From positions 1-39,475 of the forward strand of contig JALRGX010000033.1 in NCBI GenBank assembly GCA_023259635.1: a stretch of DNA of 39,475 nucleotides. The letters are read 5' to 3'. Shown piece after piece: positions 1 through 9,154 of the stretch. Origin of the DNA: Methylotenera sp. Its GTDB lineage: Bacteria; Pseudomonadota; Gammaproteobacteria; Burkholderiales; Methylophilaceae. A program made the position numbers and the translations under genes. Under the pieces are notes generated by a model. That model was not told the origin of the DNA and made no database searches. It was given only the letters and a program-made list of their open reading frames with translations. How positions within the stretch are numbered: position 1 is the stretch's first letter; each line of letters starts with the position of its first letter.

Positions 1-32
1 GGCGCATGAAGCGATTTCTTATATAATGTTCT

Positions 33-60
33 GGATTGCTTCACTTCGTTCGCAATGACA
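33..60. repeat. REP-like palindrome
   Basis: A short imperfect palindrome, ATTGC at 35-39 pairing with GCAAT at 52-56 around a TTCACTTCGTT-type loop. It resembles the short extragenic palindromes scattered between genes in many proteobacteria. It lies in the 234-base stretch before sodB, where no coding region is seen. Confidence 0.4.
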
Positions 61-182
61 AATTTACTGGTTGTCGAATTATTACAACCTCATCCCTTTT
101 AATATTCCAATATTGAGTGATAACAAAGCAAGTACGGTAAAAATAGCTTGCCTTACAATAATACCCGACTAAAATACCCTGT

Positions 183-188
183 TATAAT
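183..188 (+). promoter_or_regulatory. putative -10 box for sodB
   Basis: A perfect TATAAT lies 47 bases before the sodB start. No good -35 hexamer is visible at the usual spacing, so the promoter assignment is tentative. The ribosome binding site AGAGGA lies at 224-229. Confidence 0.35.
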
Positions 189-234
189 AGTGCTGTTGGC
201 ATTCAATATTTTCACGATTTGAAAGAGGATTATC

Positions 235-816
235 ATGGAACATCAATTACCACCATTACCTTATGCAAAAAACGCATTAGCACCACATATTTCTGAAGAA
301 ACATTTGAATATCACTATGGCAAGCATCACCAAGCCTATGTAACTAACCTCAACAACCTGATCAAAGGCACCGAGTTTGAGAACGCAAGCCTGGAAGATA
401 TCGTTAAAAAATCTGCTGGTGGCATTTACAACAACTCAGCTCAGGTTTGGAACCACACTTTTTTCTGGAACTGCATGAAACCTAACGGCGGCGGCGCACC
501 AACCGGCGCGCTGGCTGATGCAATCAACGCAAAATGGGGTTCATTTGATGAATTCAAAAAAGCATTTCAGGCTTCAGCTGTTGGCAACTTTGGCTCTGGC
601 TGGACCTGGCTGGTTAAAAAAGCGGATGGTTCAGTAGACATCGTTAACATGGGTCCTGCTGGCACCCCATTAACCACTGGCGACAAAGCACTGTTAACCA
701 TTGACGTTTGGGAGCATGCTTATTACATCGATTACCGCAACGCACGTCCTAAATTTGTAGAAACATTCTTGGCTTCATTAGCCAACTGGGATTTTGCAGC
801 GGCTAACTTTGCTTAG
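235..816 (+). CDS. sodB: Fe superoxide dismutase SodB
   Basis: Cytoplasmic superoxide dismutase, converting superoxide to oxygen and hydrogen peroxide. The 193-residue protein is collinear with E. coli SodB from its [16 protein letters not shown] start to the end. The four metal ligands are in place: His27 (EYHYGKHH), His74 (WNHTFFWN), Asp157 and His161 (DVWEHAYY). The motif after WNHTFFWN and the [10 protein letters not shown] segment favour the iron rather than manganese subgroup. There is no signal peptide. The start is supported by AGAGGA nine bases upstream. It appears monocistronic, with its own promoter-like TATAAT and a strong terminator directly downstream. Confidence 0.97.
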   Translation: MEHQLPPLPYAKNALAPHISEETFEYHYGKHHQAYVTNLNNLIKGTEFENASLEDIVKKSAGGIYNNSAQVWNHTFFWNCMKPNGGGAPTGALADAINAKWGSFDEFKKAFQASAVGNFGSGWTWLVKKADGSVDIVNMGPAGTPLTTGDKALLTIDVWEHAYYIDYRNARPKFVETFLASLANWDFAAANFA

Positions 817-872
817 TTGCTAACTAGTTATTTGTATTAAATATATATGTAACTTTATAAATTGCATACAGT

Positions 873-906
873 AAAAAAGCCCTAGAGTTTTTTCTAGGGC
901 TTTTTA
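873..906 (+). terminator. Rho-independent terminator of sodB
   Basis: Stem GCCCTAGA (879-886) pairs perfectly with TCTAGGGC (893-900) around a six-base loop. An A-run precedes it and a T-run follows, so it can act in both directions. Confidence 0.9.
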
Positions 907-1018
907 TTTAACTCATGGTGGAATGTAATAATTAAAACCTTATCCATCATCTTCTATGAAACAGCTACTATCATTTCAACAGCTTCTCTCAGTGAAAGTG
1001 CCACAAATTGCTATTGAT

Positions 1019-1030
1019 AAACATATGTTT
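1019..1030. promoter_or_regulatory. palindrome upstream of the ZnuD-like genes
   Basis: A perfect 12-base palindrome AAACATATGTTT with near-symmetric flanks (GATA on the left, TTATC on the right), 42 bases before the small exported protein. It could be an operator for a metal regulator such as Zur, since a ZnuD-like receptor follows. It does not clearly match the known Zur consensus, so this is only a candidate. Confidence 0.3.
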
Positions 1031-1071
1031 TATCTAAAGTAAATTGGACAAAGTCTGTTAAAATTCATGCC

Positions 1072-1401
1072 ATGCTGCAACGTTATGTCATTCATTTTGC
1101 GTTGATTTTTATATTTGCGTTAGCGCAGATGGGCGTTGCTACGCACGAAATCAGCCACTTAACTGACGCACGTCAGCATACACAGCAAGACAGCAAGTCT
1201 CAATCCAAACACGCAGCCGCGGAGCAATGTGAGCAGTGTATCAGCTACGCAAAAGTAGCAAGCGGACTGCAGTTATCTCCTTTTGCAATTCCGGAAATCA
1301 GCGCTGATTTCATCACTACGGTTAGTCATTTTGCAAGCTTTGATACACACTTCAGCAGCGCTTATTCCGCTCGCGCGCCCCCGCAAATAACAAGCATTTA
1401 A
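1072..1401 (+). CDS. small exported His/Cys protein preceding a TonB receptor
   Basis: A 109-residue protein I cannot name. It has a hydrophobic N-terminal segment (about residues 7-24, HFALIFIFALAQMG) that looks like a signal peptide or anchor. A short region rich in His, Gln and Ser follows, with THEISHL, KHAAAEQC and a CEQC pair near residue 53. Small proteins of this layout are often found next to metal-related TonB receptors; some resemble DUF2946. The TonB receptor starts 58 bases downstream on the same strand, so the two probably form an operon. A role in periplasmic metal handling is inferred from the His/Cys residues and the neighbour, not shown. Confidence 0.65.
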   Translation: MLQRYVIHFALIFIFALAQMGVATHEISHLTDARQHTQQDSKSQSKHAAAEQCEQCISYAKVASGLQLSPFAIPEISADFITTVSHFASFDTHFSSAYSARAPPQITSI

Positions 1402-1459
1402 TTTTTCATGCCGACAACGACGTTGCCGGTAATTTGCTTTTATTTTCGGGATTACTCAG

Positions 1460-3484
1460 ATGAATTACAGCCAGAATCCGTGTCTGCTCGCAACATGCGC
1501 GCTTAAACCTTTATTAGTTGTTATAACAGTTTTATTTACCAACCAAGCCACTGCTGCTGAAGCAAACACCACCATCGAGCTAGCCACTGTGCCGGTAACC
1601 GGAAATCCACCAGGTGTCAGTTCTGATGAGCTCATTGCTCCAGTTTCAATATTGAATGGGCGTGAACTTTCGCTGAAACGCGAAAGCACCTTAGGCGACA
1701 CATTGAATGGAATCCCTGGTGTCAGCGCATCCAGTTCTGGGCCTAATGCCTCCCGCCCGGTTATTCGTGGGCTGGATGCCGAGCGCGTGCGCATCATGCA
1801 GAATGGCACGGGTGTTTTAGACGCATCAAGCTTAAGTTCTGACCATGCCGTATCTCTGGACCCACTTGTAGTAGAGCAAATAGAGGTAATACGTGGACCT
1901 GCGGCTTTGCTTTATGGCGGCAGTGCAGTTGGCGGTGTGGTTAATGCGATAGACCACCGCATTCCGACCGAACAACTGGAAGGCATTACCGGACGTGCTG
2001 AAGGCAGTGTCGGCGGTGCAGATAGCCAGAACAACCTGGCCACCGTTATCGACGCGGGCAATGGAAAACTTGCGATTCATGCCGATGCCTATACTCGCAA
2101 AACCAGTGACCTGGACATCCCCGGGTTTGCAGTTTCCAGCCGTAAAAACAGGGCTGATGGCACACCGCGTGAGAATTACGGCAAGTTAATAAACAGCAGC
2201 GCCAGCGGGGAAGGTGGCGCTTTAGGCGCCTCACTCACGTTTGATAACGGCTATGCAGGCATTTCATATTCAGGGTTCAACAATAATTACGGCACAGTAG
2301 CCGAACCAACTGTACGCATTGACATGCAAAGTAAGCGCTGGGATTTTGCCAGCGAATTTGGAGAATTAGGCACAATCGTAGAACGGGTAAAACTCAAGCT
2401 GTCGCACACCGATTACCATCATCAGGAAATTGACGATGGCATCGTCGGCACGACATTCAATAATCGCGGCCTGGAGGGCAGCCTTGAAGCCGGGCACGCC
2501 AACATCGGCAACATAAAGGGCGTAGTGGGCCTGCAATTCCAGAACTCGAATTTTGAAGCACTAGGTGACGAGGCGTTTGTACCGGCAGTAAATACACAGA
2601 GCAAAGCCATATATATCTATGAAGAACTGCCGCTCAACCAGCTTAAATTGAGCTTTGGCGGACGTACCGAACATGTTTCCGTGGATGCAAAAAACGATAC
2701 TAAATTCGGTCCGGCACAAAACAATAGCTTCACCCCGGTTAGCTTTGCTTTTGGCGGCCTTTACACCTTCAACCCAAACTGGTCTCTTGCCACCAATCTT
2801 TCCCATAACGAGCGGGCACCCAGTTATTTTGAGCTTTATGCAGATGGTGCGCATTTGGCAACCGGCCAGTACGAAATTGGTAACAGAAATTTTGGTAAAG
2901 AACGCTCCAATGGTATCGATGCACAGATACGCTGGAAAGACGGCAAGAACAATTTCAATTTCGGTGCCTATTACACCAGATTCACCAGCTTTTTAGGTTT
3001 GCTGGATACTGGCAGCACGGACCCCGGCTCCGGCTTGCCGATTGCGCAATTCTCGGCTTTTGCTGCGACATTCAAAGGCCTGGAAGCTGAAGGAAAGTTT
3101 AATCTGGCAGAACATCTTGACCTGGCATTACGCGGCGACTACGTAAATGCAACTAACCGTGACAACAGCGATGCAATGCCGCGTATTGCACCATTGCGAT
3201 TAGGTGCCGGGCTGCATTACCAAAAGAACAGTTTTGGCGCACGGCTGGATATGCTGCATGCGTTCAAACAAAACCGCACGGCAGAGAACGAACTTGCAAC
3301 AGATGGCTACACCAATGTCAGCGCATTGGTAACTTACACATTACCGACCAAATTTAATCTGGAAGTATTTGCAAAAGCCAACAACCTGCTTGACCAGGAA
3401 ATTCGTGAGCACACATCATTCCTGAAAGACATCGCGCCACAGGGTGGCCGCTCTATCCTGCTGGGATTGCGTACTGATTTTTAA
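1460..3484 (+). CDS. TonB-dependent outer-membrane receptor, ZnuD-like
   Basis: A 674-residue outer-membrane receptor for active, TonB-driven uptake. It has a signal peptide ending near NQATAAEA (about residue 34), a plug domain containing RVRIMQNGTGVLDASS and the typical VEQIEVIRGPAALLYGGSAV segment (about residues 136-154), then a long barrel ending in LLGLRTDF with the terminal Phe used for barrel insertion. The plug with its D-x-SSLSSDHAVSLDP stretch resembles the ZnuD zinc receptor family, so zinc is the best guess; heme or another metal complex remains possible. It follows the small His/Cys exported protein. A perfect 10-base-pair hairpin lies just after the stop. Confidence 0.85.
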   Translation: MNYSQNPCLLATCALKPLLVVITVLFTNQATAAEANTTIELATVPVTGNPPGVSSDELIAPVSILNGRELSLKRESTLGDTLNGIPGVSASSSGPNASRPVIRGLDAERVRIMQNGTGVLDASSLSSDHAVSLDPLVVEQIEVIRGPAALLYGGSAVGGVVNAIDHRIPTEQLEGITGRAEGSVGGADSQNNLATVIDAGNGKLAIHADAYTRKTSDLDIPGFAVSSRKNRADGTPRENYGKLINSSASGEGGALGASLTFDNGYAGISYSGFNNNYGTVAEPTVRIDMQSKRWDFASEFGELGTIVERVKLKLSHTDYHHQEIDDGIVGTTFNNRGLEGSLEAGHANIGNIKGVVGLQFQNSNFEALGDEAFVPAVNTQSKAIYIYEELPLNQLKLSFGGRTEHVSVDAKNDTKFGPAQNNSFTPVSFAFGGLYTFNPNWSLATNLSHNERAPSYFELYADGAHLATGQYEIGNRNFGKERSNGIDAQIRWKDGKNNFNFGAYYTRFTSFLGLLDTGSTDPGSGLPIAQFSAFAATFKGLEAEGKFNLAEHLDLALRGDYVNATNRDNSDAMPRIAPLRLGAGLHYQKNSFGARLDMLHAFKQNRTAENELATDGYTNVSALVTYTLPTKFNLEVFAKANNLLDQEIREHTSFLKDIAPQGGRSILLGLRTDF

Positions 3485-3493
3485 CTACACAAT

Positions 3494-3526
3494 GCTATAG
3501 AGGTGACTCAATGCCGCCTCTATAGC
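3494..3526. terminator. hairpin after the TonB receptor
   Basis: GCTATAGAGG (3494-3503) and CCTCTATAGC (3517-3526) form a perfect ten-pair stem nine bases after the receptor stop. No T-run follows, so it may act as a 3' stabiliser rather than a true terminator. Confidence 0.5.
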
Positions 3527-3530
3527 CTAT

Positions 3531-3710
3531 AGGGCACTTTTATAAATGCAGAGTTTGGGATGTAGTACACAGCAACCGAGATAGTATGCGGCATAGAGCG
3601 AGGTTGCGACAACGCAGTTGCGGTGTAGACTAACCTTTAGGTTGTGTCGTAACCAAAAAACCGTGCAACGCAGTAATGCGCCCAAAAAATGTATTTATAG
3701 AAACGCCCTT
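3531..3710. repeat. dispersed intergenic repeat with inverted ends
   Basis: A roughly 180-base non-coding element. Its ends, AGGGCACTTTTATAAATGC (3531-3549) and the reverse complement of 3691-3709, match at about 15 of 19 positions. Its interior carries CCGAGATAGTAT and AGCGAGGTT, which recur in opposite orientation at 6141-6173. It looks like a MITE-like or large hairpin repeat, present in two intergenic spots of this window. Confidence 0.5.
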
Positions 3711-4144
3711 TAACCCAGCAACACCAATCCCCAGACTACCGCCACAATGATCAGTGCGATAAATACTGCTGCACTACCGATATCTTTCGCCTGTTTTGCC
3801 AATGGATGACGTTCAATAGAAGTGTGATCAACCGCTGCCTCAATTGCAGAATTCAGCAACTCTACAATCAGTACCAATAGCACACTGGCTATCATCAACG
3901 CCCGTTCTACAGGACTATCGCCCAGATAAACTGCCAGCGGAATTAATACTAATGCAAGAAAAACCTCTTGGCGGAAAGCATCCTCATGTTTAAACGCTGC
4001 AGAAAAACCCTGTAATGAATAACCAAAAGCATTGACCAGGCGACGGATACCGGTTTTGCCTTTGAATGGACTTGCGGCGGCCAGGTGTTTAGATTGCGGG
4101 ACTTGATGATCAGCCCTATGCTGATCATTTTCAGGAATTTGCAT
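3710..4144 (-). CDS. dgkA: diacylglycerol kinase DgkA
   Basis: Integral inner-membrane kinase that phosphorylates diacylglycerol to phosphatidate, recycling lipid released during membrane-derived glycan synthesis. The 144-residue protein has the family core: an amphipathic N-terminal helix (RRLVNAFGYSLQGFSAAFKHEDAFRQE), then three membrane helices, with the signature VELLNSAIEAAVDH carrying the catalytic Glu. The DgkA family is usually near 120 residues; the extra roughly 28 N-terminal residues here are polar and may be a non-conserved extension or a start called too early. The gene is monocistronic on the minus strand and its 3' end abuts the dispersed repeat. Confidence 0.93.
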   Translation of the reverse strand: MQIPENDQHRADHQVPQSKHLAAASPFKGKTGIRRLVNAFGYSLQGFSAAFKHEDAFRQEVFLALVLIPLAVYLGDSPVERALMIASVLLVLIVELLNSAIEAAVDHTSIERHPLAKQAKDIGSAAVFIALIIVAVVWGLVLLG

Positions 4145-4263
4145 TTTATGCTTTCAGCTGGTAGACAATAAAGAATTTAACAAATAATATCTAGTGCACA
4201 GATTTTAACATGCGCTATCATTACACTTTAAGTATTCAATCATGAAATTTCACAGGGTTCATT

Positions 4264-4536
4264 ATGGCACGCATGGTAAATTGTATTAAGTTAGGCAAAG
4301 AAGCTGAAGGCATGGACTTCCCACCGTATCCGGGTGAACTCGGCAAACGTATCTATGCAAACGTTTCCAAAGAGGCGTGGGCTGCATGGTTAAAACAGCA
4401 AACCATGCTGGTCAATGAAAACCGTCTTAGCTTGGCAGACCCATCAGCCCGTAAATATCTTACCGAGCAAACGGAAAAATACTTTTTCGGTGATGGCGCG
4501 GATACTGCAAGTGGCTATGTTCCACCTAAGAGCTAA
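4264..4536 (+). CDS. yggX: Fe(2+)-trafficking protein YggX
   Basis: Small cytosolic protein of 90 residues linked to iron traffic and protection of Fe-S clusters from oxidative damage. It starts with the family signature [18 protein letters not shown], including the conserved Cys7, followed by [12 protein letters not shown] and the W[17 protein letters not shown] segment typical of YggX. The length matches the family. A strong bidirectional terminator separates it from phoU, which is convergent. Confidence 0.95.
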   Translation: MARMVNCIKLGKEAEGMDFPPYPGELGKRIYANVSKEAWAAWLKQQTMLVNENRLSLADPSARKYLTEQTEKYFFGDGADTASGYVPPKS

Positions 4537-4561
4537 TTAACCGTAAAGCGAAACATGTAAT

Positions 4562-4589
4562 AAAAAAGCGCCGGGATCGGCGCTTTTTT
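4562..4589. terminator. bidirectional terminator between yggX and phoU
   Basis: Stem GCGCCG (4568-4573) and CGGCGC (4578-4583) with a four-base loop, flanked by six A on one side and six T on the other, so it can serve both convergent genes. Confidence 0.92.
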
Positions 4590-4611
4590 ATTAGTAACAT
4601 ATGGTCGTCAA

Positions 4612-5319
4612 TTAAGACTGGGTCGTCTCGCGTTCCATTTCCTGCACGGTGGTATGGCGTACATCCTTACCTTTCACCATATACACCACATACTCTGCAA
4701 TGTTTTTAGCATGATCGCCGATACGCTCAATCGCTTTAGCCACAAATAACACTTCCAAAGACATTGAGATAGTACGCGGATCTTCAAGCATAAATGTAAT
4801 CAACTGGCGCATCGCTGAACGGAACTGTTCATCAACCAGTTCATCCTGCTTTGCCACAGCTACAGTTTTGCTATCGTCCAAACGCGCAAAACCATCCAAT
4901 GCAGTGCTCAACATCTCGCGCACTATGGTAACCATTGTCTTGATCTCATTAAAACGTGGCTTATACAAACGATCTTCTTCAAAGATTTTCTGTGCGGTAC
5001 GCGCAATCTTTGTGGCCTCATCGCCGATACGCTCAAGATCAGTGATGGTTTTCACAATCATCATGACCATACGCAAGTCACCTGCAGTCGGCTGGCGACG
5101 TGCAATGATATGGCTGCAATCTTCGTCAATCTGCACTTCCAGCGCATTTACGCGATGGTCGTTATTTATGACTTCTCTCGCCAGATTAGCGTCAAGTTTT
5201 ACCAGTGCCTCTAGCGCCTGGATGATTTGCTGCTCAACCAGGCCGCCCATCTCCAGCACTTTTCCACGCAACGCTTCCAACTCTGCATCATATTGCTTAA
5301 AGGTATGTTCAGAATGCAT
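4612..5319 (-). CDS. phoU: phosphate regulatory protein PhoU
   Basis: A 235-residue all-helical cytoplasmic protein that tempers the PhoR/PhoB phosphate response and high-affinity Pst transport. Two repeated three-helix PhoU domains are seen, each with the metal-contacting E/D-x-x-R-x-x-D-type helix: ITDLERIGDEATKIA (about residues 92-106) and AKAIERIGDHAKNIAEYVVYMVKG (about 194-217). The length is normal. No pst genes or phoB/phoR lie in the window, so phoU stands alone here. It is convergent with yggX. Confidence 0.95.
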   Translation of the reverse strand: MHSEHTFKQYDAELEALRGKVLEMGGLVEQQIIQALEALVKLDANLAREVINNDHRVNALEVQIDEDCSHIIARRQPTAGDLRMVMMIVKTITDLERIGDEATKIARTAQKIFEEDRLYKPRFNEIKTMVTIVREMLSTALDGFARLDDSKTVAVAKQDELVDEQFRSAMRQLITFMLEDPRTISMSLEVLFVAKAIERIGDHAKNIAEYVVYMVKGKDVRHTTVQEMERETTQS

Positions 5320-5397
5320 TTTATTTTTCCACTATTAACCAGTACGTTATCTTATGTACTTATTATGACAAAATTATTACAGAATGTATTTAAGCAT

Positions 5398-6057
5398 TTA
5401 TTTCTTATAGGTTTTAACGCCTTCAGCTGTAGCCAGCAACAACACATTAGCAGGACGCGCAGCAAACAAACCGTTGGTCACCACACCGACAATTTGATTG
5501 ATTTTTGCTTCCATCGCCACCGGGTCAGTAATTGTTAAACCATGCACATCCAGAATTATATTGCCGTTATCAGTAGTAAAGTCGCGCAATTGCGGTTGGC
5601 CACCCAGCTTGACCAATTCGCGTGCCACATAGCTCTTTGCCATCGGCAGCACTTCTACCGGCAATGGAAATTTACCCAGAACAGGCACATATTTAGTCTC
5701 ATCACAAATACAGATAAACTGTTTTGCCACAGCCGCCACGATTTTTTCACGTGTCAGTGCACCACCACCGCCCTTCAGCATGTGCATGTGTTCGGTGATT
5801 TCATCCGCACCGTCTACATAGATATCCAGACTATCTACGCTATTTAGGTCAAACACCTCAATACCATGGCCGCGCAAACGTGCCGCGGTCGCTTCTGAAC
5901 TTGCCACTGCGCCATCAATCTTATGCTTCACTTTAGCCAGCTCTTCAATAAAGAAATTGGCCGTTGAGCCGGTGCCCACACCAATAATGCCGCTTTTTAC
6001 ATATTCAACCGCTGCTTTAGCTACTTGTTGTTTTAATTCGTCTTGTGTATATGCCAT
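5398..6057 (-). CDS. rpiA: ribose-5-phosphate isomerase A
   Basis: Interconverts ribose 5-phosphate and ribulose 5-phosphate in the non-oxidative pentose phosphate pathway, or ribulose monophosphate metabolism in methylotrophs. The 219-residue protein shows the phosphate loop [12 protein letters not shown] (about residues 26-37), SSEATAARL, the catalytic DGADEI motif with both Asp residues, and [11 protein letters not shown] with the catalytic Lys and Glu. The length matches the family. The same-strand phoU is 78 bases downstream. Just upstream lies a copy of the dispersed repeat. Confidence 0.96.
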   Translation of the reverse strand: MAYTQDELKQQVAKAAVEYVKSGIIGVGTGSTANFFIEELAKVKHKIDGAVASSEATAARLRGHGIEVFDLNSVDSLDIYVDGADEITEHMHMLKGGGGALTREKIVAAVAKQFICICDETKYVPVLGKFPLPVEVLPMAKSYVARELVKLGGQPQLRDFTTDNGNIILDVHGLTITDPVAMEAKINQIVGVVTNGLFAARPANVLLLATAEGVKTYKK

Positions 6058-6099
6058 TTTAAGTTATGTCCTTGCAAATTCTTTAGGAAACCCGGAATC

Positions 6100-6250
6100 A
6101 GTGCCTGCGCTAGCAAATTGCTGCGTTGCGCGGTACTCGTAACCTCGCTGTATATTAAATACTATCTCGGTTTCTACGTTGCGTACGCCTTTGACGTATG
6201 AATAATGCGCTTTAGCGCATATATTCTACCGACACGCCCTTTACGGGTGC
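6100..6250. repeat. second copy of dispersed intergenic repeat
   Basis: Non-coding stretch sharing AACCTCGCT, then ATACTATCTCGGTT (6159-6172), with the reverse complement of the element at 3531-3710, along with a nearby CTGCGTTG and an end-type ACGCCCTTTA. It fills most of the 317-base gap between rpiA and ilvA, with no gene seen there. Confidence 0.4.
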
Positions 6251-6374
6251 ACTTTATCACGCTCGGCGACTTATTCCGTATTTCCTTTATAATATAAGTT
6301 ATATAATTTTATTCAATCCAGTACTATACACTGCACTAGTCCATTTTAGAAAGCTGGTTCATTTCAGAAATAAC

Positions 6375-7898
6375 ATGCCTACAGATACCGCACAAGATTA
6401 CTTAGAGAAAATACAACATTCACATGTATATGACGTTGCTAAAGTAACGCCATTAGACCTGCAAATCAATCTTTCCAAGCGCATTAAAAACAATGTGCTG
6501 CTCAAACGCGAAGATATGCAGCCGGTATTTTCTTTCAAGATTCGCGGCGCTTATAACAAAATGGCGAGCTTACCGCCGGAGGCGCTGGCAAAAGGTGTCA
6601 TTGCAGCATCCGCAGGCAATCATGCGCAAGGAGTAGCACTGAGCGCACAGAAACTTAAATGCCGTGCGGTGATTGTGATGCCGACTACCACACCGCAAAT
6701 CAAGGTCGAGGCTGTAAAAAGCCGTGGCGCTGAAGTTGTGCTGTTTGGCGATAGTTATTCTGATGCCTACGCCCATTCCCTCGAGCTTGAAAAAAGCGAA
6801 GGACTAACCTTTGTCCATCCGTATGATGACCCTGATGTAATCGCCGGTCAGGGTACGATTGCCATGGAAATCCTGAATGCACACCCGGAACCGATTCACG
6901 CTATTTTCTGCTGTGTTGGCGGCGGTGGACTATTAGCGGGCATCGCAGCCTACATTAAAGCGGTTCGTCCTGATATTAAAGTCATAGGCGTCGAAGCAAA
7001 AGATGCAGAAGCCATGACCGAGTCACTCAAAAAGAATGAGCGCGTGACGCTTGAACAAGTTGGCCTGTTTGCCGACGGCGCTGCCGTCAAGCAGGTAGGA
7101 AAACACACTTTTGCTTTGTGCCAGCAATATGTCGATGAAATGATTATCGTAGACAATGATGCCATCTGCGCCGCAATTAAAGACGTATTTGAAGACACGC
7201 GCAGTATTTTAGAGCCTGCTGGCGCCTTGGCAGTAGCCGGGCTGAAAGCTTATGCTGCCCGCGAGAACCTGCAGCATAAAACGCTGGTTGCAGTTGCATC
7301 AGGTGCGAACATGAATTTTGACCGCCTGCGTTTCATCGCAGAGCGTGCCGAAATCGGCGAAAAACGTGAAGCAGTACTGGCGGTTACTATTCCTGAAAAA
7401 CCAGGTGCGTTCAAGTCATTCTGTCGCTTATTGGGTGGCCGCAATATCACCGAATTTAATTACCGCTACTCCGATCCCCAGAATGCCCATATTTTTGTGG
7501 GTGTTGCCGTTTCAGACCCATCTGAATCCGCGAAACTGGTTACCGAGCTAGAACAAAAAGGCTTGCCAACACTGGACCTGAGTAATAACGAGGTCGCCAA
7601 GCTGCATTTAAGGCACTTGGTCGGTGGGCATGCGCCACAGGCTGAAAATGAAAAGGTATTCAGATTCGAATTCCCGGAAACACCTGGTGCGCTAATGAAA
7701 TTCCTGGATACAATGGGGCATGACTGGAATATCAGCCTGTTCCACTATCGCAACCATGGTGCGGACTTTGGACGTGTGCTGGTAGGCATGCAGGTTCCCC
7801 CGAATGAACTATCCGAGTTTTCTGAATTCTTAAATAATCTAGGCTACCCACATTGGGATGAAACAGAAAACCCGGCATACAAGCTGTTTTTGGGTTAA
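6375..7898 (+). CDS. ilvA: biosynthetic threonine ammonia-lyase IlvA
   Basis: PLP enzyme that deaminates threonine to 2-oxobutanoate, the first committed step of isoleucine synthesis. Of its 507 residues, the first roughly 320 form the fold-II PLP domain, with the Schiff-base Lys55 in FSFKIRGAYNKM, the substrate loop SAGNHAQGVA and the phosphate-binding GGGG run in CCVGGGGLLAG. Two ACT-like regulatory domains follow, beginning near AVLAVTIPEKPGAFKSF and VFRFEFPETPGALMKFL, which marks the long, isoleucine-inhibited biosynthetic form rather than the short catabolic one. No clear Shine-Dalgarno site precedes the start. Confidence 0.96.
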   Translation: MPTDTAQDYLEKIQHSHVYDVAKVTPLDLQINLSKRIKNNVLLKREDMQPVFSFKIRGAYNKMASLPPEALAKGVIAASAGNHAQGVALSAQKLKCRAVIVMPTTTPQIKVEAVKSRGAEVVLFGDSYSDAYAHSLELEKSEGLTFVHPYDDPDVIAGQGTIAMEILNAHPEPIHAIFCCVGGGGLLAGIAAYIKAVRPDIKVIGVEAKDAEAMTESLKKNERVTLEQVGLFADGAAVKQVGKHTFALCQQYVDEMIIVDNDAICAAIKDVFEDTRSILEPAGALAVAGLKAYAARENLQHKTLVAVASGANMNFDRLRFIAERAEIGEKREAVLAVTIPEKPGAFKSFCRLLGGRNITEFNYRYSDPQNAHIFVGVAVSDPSESAKLVTELEQKGLPTLDLSNNEVAKLHLRHLVGGHAPQAENEKVFRFEFPETPGALMKFLDTMGHDWNISLFHYRNHGADFGRVLVGMQVPPNELSEFSEFLNNLGYPHWDETENPAYKLFLG

Positions 7899-7972
7899 TA
7901 GCCTGTGCTAACAAAACTTGCCGCATAAATACCTGCGTTGCTAACGTAACCAGAAATACTTTGGAGATATGA

Positions 7973-9073
7973 ATGAACTTTACACCTGCTTTTAGCAAAA
8001 CACGAATCAGTCTGCTGTTACTGGTATTAATCACCGGGATTGCCGGTTGCAATAAAGAAAAAACCGCTGATACCCAGGCAGCTGCCGAATCAAAACCAGC
8101 CGGTCTTGCTTACGTCACCAGCCAGGATGACGGCGTTAGCGTCATTGACCTTGCATCCATGAATGTCGTAAAACAGTTTGATCTGAAAGACAAAGGCCCG
8201 CGCGGCTTGGCTATCACTGATGACGGTAAAAAGCTGGTAGTGGCAACACGTGAAAACGAGAGCCTGTCTGTCATTGATACAGCAACAGGTGCAATTCAGG
8301 AAATCAAAGTTGGCAAAAATCCTGAATTTGTCCGTATCCTTGGCAACTTTGCCTACGTTTCTTCCGAGCCAAGCGCCAAAGGTGGACCCCCGCCAAAACC
8401 AGGTGCAAAAGAAGAAGATGATGATGACGGAGAAAAAATTCCTGCCACAATCTCTGTAGTTGATTTAACAACCGGCACAAAAGTACGTGAAATCACTGGC
8501 GGCCCGGAAACTGAAGGAATTGAATTCTCAGCTGACGGCAGCAAACTCGTCATCACTAATGAAGCAGATAACACGGTTACTGTTCACGACATTAAATCCG
8601 GTGAACTACTAAAAACCATACCAACACACGAATATGGTGATCGTCCACGCGGCATTAAGGTTTCTCCTGATGGCAGCACCTACCTTTCTACATTAGAGTA
8701 CGGCAATAAATTCATGGTACTGGACAAGGACTTTAATTTTGTACGCACAGTAGAAACCGGACAAACGCCTTATGGTATTACCTATGATAGTTCCGGCAAA
8801 CATATCTTTGTAGCAACCAACAAGGAAAAAGCACTGCAAGTGTTTGATGCAAAAACTTATGAAAAAATTAAAGACATCCCCACCGGCAATCGCTGCTGGC
8901 ACTTTTCATTCACACCGGATGACAAACAGATTCTGTTAGCTTGCGGTAAATCAGATGCAGTGTTCGTGATTGATGCTGACAAATTGGAAGTAACAAAACA
9001 GATTGAAGTTAAAAATATGCCTTGGGGTGTAGTGACTTACCCTAAAGCCATGGGTAGCATAAGTAGTAAATAA
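7973..9073 (+). CDS. beta-propeller (YVTN-type) lipoprotein
   Basis: A 366-residue lipoprotein: a hydrophobic segment (residues 11-25) ends in the lipobox ITGIAGC, with Cys26 the lipidation site. The rest is a run of about seven propeller blades with repeated AYVTSQDDGVSVIDL, KLVVATRENESLSVID, GIEFSADGSKLVITNEAD and ITYDSSGKHIFVATN units. An acidic insertion with a poly-Pro/Asp stretch (GGPPPKPGAKEEDDDDGEK, about residues 138-156) interrupts one blade. It resembles YncE and the propeller proteins described near PQQ-dependent catabolic genes in methylotrophs. The ligand is unknown. It is monocistronic with a strong terminator. Confidence 0.8.
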   Translation: MNFTPAFSKTRISLLLLVLITGIAGCNKEKTADTQAAAESKPAGLAYVTSQDDGVSVIDLASMNVVKQFDLKDKGPRGLAITDDGKKLVVATRENESLSVIDTATGAIQEIKVGKNPEFVRILGNFAYVSSEPSAKGGPPPKPGAKEEDDDDGEKIPATISVVDLTTGTKVREITGGPETEGIEFSADGSKLVITNEADNTVTVHDIKSGELLKTIPTHEYGDRPRGIKVSPDGSTYLSTLEYGNKFMVLDKDFNFVRTVETGQTPYGITYDSSGKHIFVATNKEKALQVFDAKTYEKIKDIPTGNRCWHFSFTPDDKQILLACGKSDAVFVIDADKLEVTKQIEVKNMPWGVVTYPKAMGSISSK

Positions 9074-9124
9074 GTGTCTATGGCCCATCCACAGGATGGG
9101 TAGTTAGCTGCCTGGATTTACCTG

Positions 9125-9154
9125 AAACGCCTGATGAACCTCATCGGGCGTTTT
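9125..9154 (+). terminator. terminator of the beta-propeller gene
   Basis: A thirteen-pair stem (AAACGCCTGATGA at 9125-9137 with TCATCGGGCGTTT at 9141-9153, one G-T pair) has a three-base loop and ends in TTTT. Confidence 0.88.

Noticed and set aside
4868-5338. 156-codon plus-strand frame opposite phoU
   Set aside because: Shadow of phoU, which has full family similarity on the other strand.
7973-9073. Beta-propeller lipoprotein as a PQQ-dependent enzyme linked to the pqq operon
   Set aside because: It has YVTN-type blades but no recognisable PQQ dehydrogenase motifs, and lies 18 kb away outside the tRNA-bounded region.
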